Part shown: positions 47,971-57,334 of the stretch, in pieces
Layout: every line of letters starts with the position of its first letter
Position numbering within the stretch: the first letter of the stretch is position 1
From: Chrysochromulina parva
Lineage: Eukaryota; Haptophyta; Prymnesiales; Chrysochromulinaceae
DNA: 58,962 nucleotides
Direction: 5' to 3'
NCBI GenBank assembly: GCA_002887195.1
Contig: PJAB01000029.1
Location: 1-58,962, forward strand
The notes under the pieces: model-generated
Database searches by the model: none
Seen by the model: the letters and a program-made list of their open reading frames with translations, nothing else
What the model was told of the DNA's origin: nothing
Position numbers and translations under genes: made by a program

Positions 47971-50900
47971 ATGGCGCAGGTGGTGGCGGCGCGTCGAAAG
48001 CAGGCCAATGCAGCGGTACCTCCGCTCTTCCTCCCGGCGCAAGAAGGATATCACACGGAACCCGCTCCGTCCGACAGAATTACTCCAAAAGCAAGAATGG
48101 GAGCGATCCTGAAATTGGACAGCAAGAGGCGATTGGCGTCGGGGCTGAGCGTTCTCCAAGGGGATCAGCTGAGGCTCACGGCGACTCTTATGATTCAGCT
48201 CAAGTACCGCTGCTATCGGAAGCGCAAGGAGTTGATGAAGCAGTTCTACAAGGTCAACCTGCGCTACGAGCAAGCCATCCTCGAAGGCCGCATCGAGCGC
48301 CGCAAGCAGGTCTTTGGATTCGTGCAGCACCTCCTGTACATGATTCTGCTGGCGTTTGTGCTCATCTCGCAGTCGGGTGGCGGCAACTCGAGTACCGCCG
48401 ACCGGTACGAGCTCGTGGCCACGATCAGCGACCACATCAACAACATCGAGGCCGAAGGCGGCCTCCAATTTGAGAACTTGGGCACGCTCGACGAGTTCGG
48501 CTTGTGGGTGAAAACGGGCTTATTAGCCGCCGAAAACATGAATTTTCGCACGACCGAGGACGGCGTCTCGCAGGCCTGGTTCAAGACGTACAACCGAATG
48601 GTCGGCTCGCCGCGCATTGAGGTCGTGCGTATCTCGGATAAGTGCCCCTGGAAGGTCGATGGCTGGGACTCGGGCCAGTTCGCATATAGGCTCGCCGAGG
48701 ACGACGACAAGTGCTTCCCGGCCTTGACGACGCAGACGCAGGATGATGGTAAGTTTGGCCCGTGGTACGATCCGGAGCGCTTCAAGTCGCGTGTGGCACC
48801 GAGTGGCGAGATTGTGTATGTCTTGGACGCGGGCATCACCGACCTCGCGACCAAACGAGTGCGCGATGCGATCGATGTGGGCTTCATTGACCCCGTGCGC
48901 ACGCGCATCGTGCGGGTGCGGCTGACGACGTACAATGGGGCGCTGCCCATGTTCTGCTCGCTCGTCATTGAGGCGACGCTCTCGCCCACCGGCATCCTCC
49001 GCCCCTTGTTCTACGCCACCGCCTTCCCAGTCCAAGAGTACACGAAGGGGTCGCGGTTCGTGCTCATTCTCGACCTGACCTTCCTCGTGTGGACAGGGCT
49101 GCAGTTCGCCAAAGAGGTGTGTGCATCGCTGCGCACGGCCAGTTGTTCGAGACGCGGACGCGAGACGCGGATTCCCTGCTTCGGATTCCCTGATTAGGAG
49201 TCCATGATTACGATTCCCTAATTAGGACGCCTTGATTAGGATTCCCATGGCCTCGCTTCTTCTCCTCTTCCCCCAGCGACCCGACTGTGCGCGATTGCGC
49301 GACGATGCGCAGGTGACCGAGGTGATGGGAGAGGGGTCGCGCTCCTATTGTTCGAATGGGTTCAATGTTCTCGACGTGGTGCGATTCATCGCCATCGGAT
49401 TGGCTGTGGCCACACGTGTCTTGCTCCTGTTGGACGAGTCGCGCGACATCGACATGAATACGGGAGCCTACGTTAATACGGAGTCGGTGGCCACGCTGTA
49501 CCAGAGGTACGACATGATCACATCGATCATCACGTTGCTCACTCTCTTGTCCACCGTCCAGTACTTTGAGCTGCAGCCTCGCATGCGTGTGATCAAGGGG
49601 ACGCTCATGCGCTTCTTGCAGGATATACCCCCGTTCGGATTCATCTTCCTGCTCTTCTTCTGCATCTACGCGCTCGTGGGCGTGTACCTCCTCGGTCCTA
49701 CGATCGAAGACTTCTCAACCTATGACCGCGCCATCTTCTCGTGCTTCGAGATGATGAATGCAAACTACGCATTCTCCGACTTATTCGTGGCCATCCCCCC
49801 ACGCGATCCGCTCAAGTACATTATAGTGGTCTTGTACTACTTCACATTCATCCTCTTGCACTTCTTCATGCTCCTCAACTGCATCATCGCCATCGTGGTG
49901 GAGGCGTATCTTGACATCCAGCAGGATGAAGCCAAGCTGACCAGCAACCTGCTGCGTGCCAACATGGACTCGATGAGGAACGACTTCCTGCAGGTGCCAA
50001 AGCAAGCGCTGCGCCGCCTCTATCTTCACCTCGTGTACTATGTGCGGCCGCACCATTTTGAGCAGCTGCGCCATTACGGTGGTGCACTTGGGATCTTCGT
50101 GCTCTGGACGGACGCCGAGTGGCAGCGCATCATCGCCAAGGTGATCAAGAACCGGTACAACAAGGGGCTCCAGTTCAACATGATGTCTCTGAGCGAGCTT
50201 GCGCGGGAGATTATGGAGTTCGAGGATGAGTTCATACTCTTTGCCCTCGAGAAGTCACTCGTCGAGAAGGCACTCGTGCACAAGGTTGGCGCCTCGAAGC
50301 AGTCGACGAGGCAGTCGATCGACATCGAGTTGAATGCCGGCTTTGGGGAGACCCCTCTCACGCCGCGCCTGACCATCAAGCAGCAGGTGGACAAGTTATC
50401 ACAGGTGCTCGCCCAGGACGTCTGTGAACTGTTTTCCAGATGGAGTGCCCTGTGCCTGGGCTCCTTGCCTCTGATTGCCTCGGCCCACTTCCGATCCCCC
50501 TCTGGTCGCAGGTACTCACTGAGGACAACTACGTATTCCGCCAGTGCTCCGAACGGTTCTTCCACCGCGCGTACTTCAAGGGGCCGCCTAACATGTTGGA
50601 GCCACTCAACGAGGCCGCACAGCCCCCCGCTAAGACTTGGCTCGACCTCACGCTCAGCAAGATGATGACTAAGCTCGACAGGTCTGATGAGAAGCTGAGC
50701 AAGCTGAATGAGAAGCTCCTCGGCCCCGATGGCAATCTCCGTGGCGACGCGTTCACTTCGGCGCTGTCTGGAGGGGTTGGCACAGAGGCCGCGACCCATA
50801 TGCGGGCCCAGATGCTGCCGGCGGTGGACCCTTCCGGCATTGCATCCCTTCGGCAATTCATCCCTGCCAGCTCACGCACCTCCCGCTCCCCGCTCCCCCA

Positions 50901-51168
50901 ACCTGCTCCTTCCGTCGCCGCCTCTGATGCGACGAGGAGCGCCGCTAGATGGCTCTCAGAGCAGGAGGTCGCTGAGACTTCGGGCAAGACTTCCGACGCA
51001 CGCTTTGCGCAAGCCTACCCTGCCTTCTCCACCGCCGCCCTCGCCACCGCCCTCGCCAAAGCCGAAATCGCCAACGCCGAAAACGTCAATGCCGGTGCAA
51101 CGATGAGGGCGAGGACCGCGGCGCAGAGCTCCAGAGCGGCAAGCAACGACCTTTGGCATTGGGGCTAG
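47971..51168 (+). CDS. Polycystin-2-like TRPP cation channel
   Basis: Three exons (47971-49116, 49313-50404, 50512-51168) give 964 residues. TM1 (QHLLYMILLAFVLISQSG, about 115-132) is followed by a polycystin-type extracellular domain (CPWKVDGWDSG, VDVGFIDPVRTRIVRVRLTTYN; the family has W.D..TR....E.T.YN), then TM2 (FVLILDLTFLVWTGLQF), TM3 (VLDVVRFIAIGLAVA), TM4, TM5 (PPFGFIFLLFFCIYALVGV), a pore loop (DRAIFSCFEMMNANY) and TM6 (FTFILLHFFMLLNCIIAIVVEAYLD). The cytoplasmic tail is hydrophilic with a coiled coil (LDRSDEKLSKLNEKL). Such channels conduct Ca2+/Na+, often in flagella in protists. Splicing joins LQFAKE to VTEVMGEG and DKLSQ to VLTEDNY. Location in flagellum or plasma membrane is inferred. 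Confidence 0.92.
49117..49312 (+). other. GT-AG intron, 196 nt, with degenerate 14-nt repeats (TRPP intron 1)
   Basis: Donor AAAGAG|GTGTGT, acceptor GCGCAG|GTGACC, phase 0. The body has four to five degenerate GATTCCCTGATTAG units. An alternative acceptor (TTCCCCCAG at 49276) is also in phase and would add 12 residues; the 49312 acceptor gives the more typical TM2-TM3 spacing. Confidence 0.82.
50405..50511 (+). other. GT-AG intron, 107 nt, with imperfect 18-nt direct repeat at its ends (TRPP intron 2)
   Basis: CAGGTGCTCGCCCAGGAC at the donor and CAGGTACTCACTGAGGAC at the acceptor match at 14 of 18 positions. The body contains CTCCTTGCCTCTGATTGCC. Phase 0; joins DKLSQ to VLTEDNY. Confidence 0.88.
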
Positions 51169-52117
51169 GCAACGGACACGAGGGCGGGTAGTGGATCGGA
51201 AGGCACCCATGCGAGTGAGAAAGCAGCATTGGCGTCCCGTGCGGTCGGCAACGTGTCGAGGCAACGTGCCCGTGCCGCTGGGGCACTTCACATTCTGGGG
51301 CGGCGCACCGGAAGGGGAGTTTGAAGTGAAGGGCGGGGCACTGGAAGGGGAGTGCCGCCTCGTACGGAGTGGGGCGCGAGCGGCTCCGCGCTCCGGAGAT
51401 TTTGAGTTGGGACGGGATGAGAGCGTGGGCGGAATGTCCCTTTTAGAGCCTCCTTTGGTCTACATCTGTATAGCCTTTCGGTGCCGTTCCGTTCTGAACC
51501 GTGTTCGCTACGCTCGGCTGAATTGATTACTGCTTTCGTGTTTGGGGTGTTCGGCGGAGGGCAGACCATCCTATGGTGGTTACTTGTAGTCATGTACAGG
51601 CTTCTGATCACATACACATGTCACATCCGCACACGATCCACTATCCACATCCGATCATCGGACCCACGGACGCTGGGGACCGCGACCGGCCGGTCGTCGC
51701 GCCCCGCGCAAGAACACGAACACCCGACGCCAGGCTTCACAAAACCTACATGAAACCGAACGCGGAGTGCACGCACGGACAGTATAGTTTTTTATTCGAT
51801 CAAATCCAGACCTACAAGACGGCCCACGGCCGCTACAGGATCGACAGCTGTACGGCGCGATTGCGTTAAACAACCTATCGACTCCACTACGGCTGAGCAC
51901 GTTCGCCGGCTTGGCAGCCGAGGAGGACGAGACCAGCATCTTGCGATGAACCGCGCCGACCTCGCCTCCAGGAAAACCTCAACATCAGAGAAAATATAAC
52001 TGAGTTTATAACTGTCAACCGCTCCCGAGACATTAAGTTCTATGCTCGAGTGAGAGGCGGAGATGATCTCCTCTCCGACATCATCCGATCTCATCCGATC
52101 TCATCCGATCTCCCGTC
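51169..52117. other. Intergenic, between convergent genes
   Basis: The 3' flanks of TRPP and ALG6 lie here. A triple CATCCGATCT repeat sits at 52079-52112, just outside the ALG6 stop. A duplicated GGAAGGGGAGT motif lies near 51309-51353. No gene was recognised. Confidence 0.5.
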
Positions 52118-54028
52118 TCACTCGCTCTTGGCATGCACGGCGGCGCCGCCCAGCAGAAAAGGCGCGAGTGCGCGCCCATCAAAGGGCGTGTGTGCCTCCT
52201 CGACTCCGATCGCATGCCACTGCCAGCCGAGAGCCGCCACGTATGCTGCTACAAAGTGGACGCACGAGTAGGCGGCGAAGGCGACCGTGTGGATGTCCGG
52301 GTAGCGTGTGGGAGGCGTCACGAGCGCCTTGAGCACATGTAGGAACACCATTCCGGTCAGTGAGAGCCCCATAGCCGCGCGTACCGGCCACGGTAGGCGC
52401 AGAGGCGGCGGTGGCATGTCGGCGGTAGCGGCGGCGGTGGCGGCCTTGCCCTCGGGGTCGGCGGGCGATGTGGGCGGCGCTGCGGGCTCGAGTGCGAGGG
52501 TGAGGGCGAGGAAGCCGAGTTGGCAGACCGCGTAAGGGAGAGCTTGGCCATCCCTCTCAAGCAGGGGATAGAGAGAGAAGGCCGCCGTCGTCGCAAACCA
52601 TGCAAAGAGGGTAGGCTGGCGCGGTGCGAGGAGCGCGGCCGGTAGCAGCGGCAACAGGATATGCTTCTCGTGCACCTGCCAAACAGGGAGATCAAGGCAG
52701 TCATGGCCACTCTCGATGGCAGTGTTGAGGCAGTGCATGCATCTCAAGGCTCGAGGGCAGTGCATGCATCGCAAGTCTCGAGGGCAGTGCATGCATCGCA
52801 AGGCTCGAGGGCAGTGCATGCATCGCAAGTCTCGAGGGCAGTGCATGCATCGCAAGGCTCGAGGGCAGTGCATGCATCGCAAGTCTCGAGGGCAGTGCAT
52901 GCATCGCAAGTCTCGAGGGCAGTGCATGCATCGCAAGTCTCGAGGGCAGTGCATGCATCGCAAGCCTCGAAGGCAGTGCGTGCGCACCTGGAAGGAGCAA
53001 AGGAAGAAAGACAGGGCGCACGCGGTGGCGCAGAGCAGGAAGCCAAGGCGCGAGGGGCGCGCGAGCAGCAGGCCACACGGCGGTAGCAAGCCGAGAAGCG
53101 TCGTGCCGAGCGCGAGCCGGAGCAGGGTGCCCAGTGGGAAGATGGCCTTCAGCTTGAGGAACGGAAGCAGCGCCAAGGTGCACCACAGGTTGGCCACCTT
53201 GTCCTCGTACAAGTGACGCTCGACGGGAAAGATGCGCCGGACCACCGCAAGAGCCGCCTCCGCCGAGCCCAAGAATGGCAGCCAGCACAGCGCAAACGTC
53301 GCCAGCACTGTGAAAGCTAGCTGTAACGTCGCGAGCGCCTTGCCGAGCACCGTACGCCGGGTGCGTAGGCAGCCGGCGAGCAGGTAGCAGAAGAAGGCGG
53401 GGGCGAGGTACAGGCTCATCTGCTTAAAGTTGAGCGCGAGCGAGAAGGCGATGGCGCTCGCATGCGGCCGGCCACCCATGGCCGCGAGCATCCCCCACAG
53501 GCCGAGCCCGAGCGACACGCAATTGTACTGGAAGTGGCCGTGGTCGGTGAGCACAAGTGCGGGCGTCGCCGCGAGCTGCAGCACGAGCAGAAGGCGGCGC
53601 CCGCGGTGGGCGCCGGTCGGCGGCGCGGCGTACGCGGCGCACGCGTACACCGCGGGCAGGTAGATGAGGGCGTCGAGCACGAGCACCGAGTTGCGCATGA
53701 ACGCGCGCGTCGCGGCCGTCTCGATGCCACGCGAGGCATGCAGTGCGACGAGGTCTGGGTGTAGGCGCTGCGCGAACATGCCGACTAGCCAGCTGGCGTG
53801 TGCACTCAGCGGCGGGTAGTCCAGCCCCCAGTAGAGGAGGTCGTTGTCCGACCCGTGCACGTACCAATGCGAGGGCGGCAAGTTGACGGTGAGCTCCATC
53901 CAGTGCCGCTGCGCCTCAAAGTCGCCGTACATGGGTGGCTTGCCCTCGCCAGAGTAGCCTGCGAGGCCGATGGCTGCGCGCAGCGCGAGCAGCGCGAGGC
54001 AGAGCGCGACGTCCATCGCGTCGTTCAT
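52118..54028 (-). CDS. ALG6: ALG6 dolichyl-P-Glc:Man9GlcNAc2-PP-dolichol alpha-1,3-glucosyltransferase
   Basis: Two exons (54028-52988, 52675-52118) give 532 residues, the usual ALG6 length. The ER enzyme adds the first glucose to the N-glycan precursor. The N-terminal luminal loop has YGDFEAQRHWMELTVNLP and YWGLDYPPLSAH, the GT57 hallmark; LVALHASRGIETAATRAFMR separates ALG6 from ALG8. About ten hydrophobic helices follow. Exon 1 ends SFFLCSFQ and exon 2 begins VHEKHILLPLLP, together the conserved SFQVHEK.ILLPLLP motif. The 312-nt intron between them stays in frame without a stop, and read as protein it would add 104 residues of Cys-rich MHCPRDLRC repeats that no ALG6 has. Confidence 0.95.
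   Translation of the reverse strand: MNDAMDVALCLALLALRAAIGLAGYSGEGKPPMYGDFEAQRHWMELTVNLPPSHWYVHGSDNDLLYWGLDYPPLSAHASWLVGMFAQRLHPDLVALHASRGIETAATRAFMRNSVLVLDALIYLPAVYACAAYAAPPTGAHRGRRLLLVLQLAATPALVLTDHGHFQYNCVSLGLGLWGMLAAMGGRPHASAIAFSLALNFKQMSLYLAPAFFCYLLAGCLRTRRTVLGKALATLQLAFTVLATFALCWLPFLGSAEAALAVVRRIFPVERHLYEDKVANLWCTLALLPFLKLKAIFPLGTLLRLALGTTLLGLLPPCGLLLARPSRLGFLLCATACALSFFLCSFQVRTHCLRGLRCMHCPRDLRCMHCPRDLRCMHCPRDLRCMHCPRALRCMHCPRDLRCMHCPRALRCMHCPRDLRCMHCPRALRCMHCLNTAIESGHDCLDLPVWQVHEKHILLPLLPAALLAPRQPTLFAWFATTAAFSLYPLLERDGQALPYAVCQLGFLALTLALEPAAPPTSPADPEGKAATAAATADMPPPPLRLPWPVRAAMGLSLTGMVFLHVLKALVTPPTRYPDIHTVAFAAYSCVHFVAAYVAALGWQWHAIGVEEAHTPFDGRALAPFLLGGAAVHAKSE
52676..52987 (-). other. 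In-frame, stop-free GT-AG intron, 312 nt, with 27-nt tandem repeats (ALG6)
   Basis: Donor TTCCAG|GTGCGC, acceptor TTGGCAG|GTGCAC; CAGGTGC spans both junctions. About nine 27-nt units (52729-52980) alternate two variants, differing in GTCTCG versus GGCTCG, and contain TGCATGCA palindromes. Splicing restores the conserved SFQVHEK motif. Confidence 0.93.
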
Positions 54029-54443
54029 GCTTGCTCGTGCTCTCCCAGGCAGGCACGGACCTTTTCAACTGTGAGTTGGTGCTTTATCGGAATCCGCAAG
54101 CTCCGGCTCACAGCCGTTTCACACAGAGCTGCTCTCCAGGGAGCAGGGGTCAAAGGAAAAGACACTTAATAATTGTGTCACCAAAGTCGTATGTGTACAG
54201 TATGAGCGTCATTGTACTACCTACAGTTGTCGCCCCCTGGCCCTCTGCAAATATGGCTTGATATGAGCGCCTCCCGCTTCGGGGCTCGCGGGAGAGGTCC
54301 CCAAAAAGGCAACGCTGCTCTTCGCTCCGGGGGTGTTCGGTCCTTTCGCGGTCTCGGCCGTCGCAAGAGCGGAAGACCTGCATCGCGGGAATCTACCATC
54401 ACCGTAACACTTGAAAGCGTCAGCTACTGCTTGTGCAGCCGCC
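54029..54443. promoter_or_regulatory. Divergent intergenic region
   Basis: It lies between the start codons of ALG6 (-) and the EF-hand/IQ gene (+). GC content drops around 54160-54230. No specific element was recognised. Confidence 0.4.
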
Positions 54444-57229
54444 ATGAAGCGGCGGCGGCCTCGGTTGAGGAAGCCTGTGCCAAAGGCACCGCTTCGTGAT
54501 GCACACACCATCAAGCAGGAGCAACGCGAGGCAGCCAAGGCAGCGGTCGATACGACCAACATGTCTCGCGAGGCAGCGTTGGCCTTCCTGGAGGCGGACG
54601 CCAACGGCGATGGCGTGCTGAGCTTTGACGAGTTCAAGGATTGCATCACCCGCTTGCAGGCCAAGACGGGCGCCAAAGTTGGACCCGATGAGGAAGCGCA
54701 GATGCGTGTCCTGTTCGACTCCATCGACCAGGACAAGTCCGGCACGATCGAGATGGACGAGTACTTCCTCTTCGCCCTCGACGTTGCCAGTGCAAATGGA
54801 TGCGGCATCGAGACCGTCTTCAAGAAGTACGACACATCGGGGGAGGGGCACCTAGACGCGGAGGAGTTTGCGTGCGCCGTTGAGGATCTCGGCTTCTCTA
54901 CGAGCTTCGCGCACGATCTTTTCGTCGACATGGACGAGGGTGCGCACGCGTGCCTCGGCCGTAAAGCGGGATCGTGGGAATCACACGCTGACCCGATAAC
55001 TCTTGCCTCCAACGCTTGCCTGTCGCACAGATAACTCTGGAACGGTCGACATCGACGAGATCGGTGCATCGATCAAGTCGAACCTCGGCACGATGAGCGA
55101 GGACTCCAAGAAGTTTATGGCCACCCTCGTTTTTTCCGACGCAAACGGCTGGAAGCAGGGGCAGCAGGTAGATGCCAACACCGGCTCAGCAGCGGCGGGA
55201 GCAGCCTCTGGTGAAGCCGAGGCCACCTTCGAGCGTCTCCGACTCCGGACAAACTCGCCGGTCCAGCTCGCCGGCCCCGACTCGGACTCGTTGCAAAAGC
55301 AGCTTCAAGCGCTCCTGAAGCAGAACGCCATGCGCGACTCAGACTTTTACAATCTGCTGGTGATGCCCCTTGTCAAGGGCGACGTGACGCAGGAGCTGAC
55401 GAAGGACGTGTTCATAGCCGGCCTCAATCGACTGGGCTACTGTGGCCCTCCAAACATGCTAGTCACTCTCTTCAAGAAGATCGACACTGAGTATGCCAGC
55501 CGATCGAATCAGCATCTTGCCACCACCATATGGCCATACGGATAATGAGACCCTGCGTGTGTTGTCCCTACGTGTAACGCCCTGCCTCTGCCGCAGCAAA
55601 ACCGGCGTGATCAACTTCACCGAGGTGCGCGAGTGGATGACGGGCAGGATGAAGCGCAAGGCGCAGGCGCGCAACATCCACCTCCTGTGGAATCGCACCG
55701 ACGGCATGACGCTGATGAAGATGAAGTGGACGCCGAAGGCGATCAAGCGCGAGATCGTGCTCATGCTTCAACGGGCGGAGCTTGCCCCGCTCGACCTGGT
55801 GCGCGCGTGGGATCAGAGCAAGGACTTTAGCTTTTCGCAGCGCGAGTTTCTCATCATGATGAAGCACATCGTCTACTCGGAGGCAGTCTCCTACGAGAGC
55901 CGGACGGTGATCGTGCAGGAAGCCAAGAAGGACAAGATCGAGAAGGCCGACAGTTCCAATGAGAAGAGGAGGTGGATGACCGGAAAGGCTATGATGGAGT
56001 CGAGGTCCAGCTCACCGATCAACCTTTCCATGAATGACCTCGCGCTCCAAGCGACAGCGGCCGCGGAAAATGCGGCGGCCATCAAGATGCAGGCGGCGAT
56101 TCGCGGACGCCAAGTTCGCGTCCGCCATCGCGCGATGACCAGGGAGGAGGGCGACAAGCTGTGGTACGGTAGGATCAAGCCTGTCATCATTCGAATCTTC
56201 GAGGACATCTCAGGCGGTGACGGCACGATGGACATGCAAGAATTCGTGCAGTGGCTCAATGAGGAGTGGCGTCATCAGAAGATGATTTCCAAGGGTATCG
56301 AAGTGCCGGGCTACGGTGAGGAGTCCGAAGAGGAGGAGCCCTCCTTCAAGGACGAGAAGACAGGAGGAGAGGAGAGCGTCGACGACGAGGAAGAGGAGGA
56401 GGTGGAGCCGGAGAAGTCTCAGAGAAGCCACTTGCCGGGATTGGATACGTCTCAGAGAAGCCAGAGAAGTTGCAGAGAAGTCACGGAACCGGTGGGCTTG
56501 ACCGTGGACGTCACGACCGAGGCCACCTCCGCCTCTCAGGAATGCCTCGGAACGGACTGCGTGTACAAGGACACGTTCTTCTCCTCCTATTGCATCGAGC
56601 TCAAGCGATCAGGCCGTCTCGAAGAGATCACAGGCATGCTGAGCCTGAGCACGGCCTCGTCGTCCCGCCCATGGCGGACGGGAAGTGCGTCGCCGTCGCC
56701 GTCGTGCTATCCTGCCAAACGGGATGGGCGATCAGTGGGAGCCTCGCCAACGCCCGGCCGCCAGAACTGGGCGTCGGGGTCTGGCAGTCGCCCACAGTCG
56801 TCGCTCGGCAGTAGCCGACAGTCGCGGTTGGTCACCGTGCCGATGCTTGCCAGCCCGTCGCGGCCTTTGTCCGGTTCGATGTGGTTGCCGCCACCTGGCG
56901 TCGAGGGCAACACACTGGCCGTCCTCTTGGGAGGAAGCGATGCTGTAGTGCCGGGGGGCTCGCGCCAGGAAGCCAGTCGGAAGTCCCGACCTACCCACGA
57001 GTACTCGGGTCTCGCGCCAGCCCCCGTTCCCCGGCTGCTGCCGTCTCTCCCGCGCGACGGAAAGAGAGATGTGCAGGCGGCCCTCAGGCTCAGCCCACGA
57101 ACCTCGGATATTCGGCGCAGTGTCATGGGCCTTCCGAAATCGATCTCTCAGCACGTGGAGACGCTCAGGAAGCGTCAGGAAGCTCATTCCGTAGTGTGGC
57201 AGACGAGGCAGACGAGGGCCGCGGTGTGA
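54444..57229 (+). CDS. Multi-EF-hand protein with IQ motif
   Basis: Three exons (54444-54939, 55031-55490, 55597-57229) give 862 residues. EF-hand loops: DANGDGVLSFDE (about 52), DQDKSGTIEMDE (about 95), DTSGEGHLDAEE (about 130), DEDNSGTVDIDE (164-175, created by splicing intron 1) and DTDKTGVINFTE (317-328, created by splicing intron 2). Exact canonical loops at both junctions confirm the splice sites. A degenerate loop (DQSKDFSFSQRE) follows, then an IQ-like calmodulin-binding motif (AAIKMQAAIRGRQVRVR, about 480-497), an acidic Glu run and a Ser/Arg/Pro-rich tail. It is a paralogue of the gene at 24358-27291. A Ca2+ sensor or scaffold is likely; there is no kinase domain. The upstream frame to 54411 begins only with TTG; the ATG at 54444 follows GCCGCC. 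Confidence 0.9.
54940..55030 (+). other. GT-AG intron, 91 nt, inside an EF-hand loop
   Basis: Donor GACGAGG|GTGCGC, acceptor CGCACAG|ATAACT. The codon for loop position 3 (Asp) is split after its first base. No tandem repeat or terminal direct repeat is present. Confidence 0.93.
55491..55596 (+). other. GT-AG intron, 106 nt, inside an EF-hand loop
   Basis: Donor GACACTGA|GTATGC, acceptor CCGCAG|CAAAAC. The codon for loop position 3 (Asp) is split after its second base. No repeats. Confidence 0.93.
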
Positions 57230-57334
57230 TCATGCACACCGCGCGGATTCTGTACTTGGTAGTTATATAAATATGACGATCCGCGGCTACCGTTTTCCTG
57301 ACCCGCCGGGGTATGGCGGCGCCATGCGCAGCGC

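Noticed and set aside
49117..49276. Use of the 49276 acceptor as the main TRPP splice site
   Set aside because: It is possible, but the resulting TM2-TM3 linker is longer than usual; kept as an alternative only.
52690..52985. A Cys-rich repeat domain in ALG6
   Set aside because: It has GT-AG ends, interrupts the conserved SFQVHEK motif and makes the enzyme about 100 residues too long; treated as an intron.
56405..56490. A further repeat-bearing intron in the EF-hand/IQ gene (SQRS repeats)
   Set aside because: TCTCAGAGAAGCCA is repeated, but the frame is open, and I found no convincing GT-AG pair or conserved motif to show splicing.
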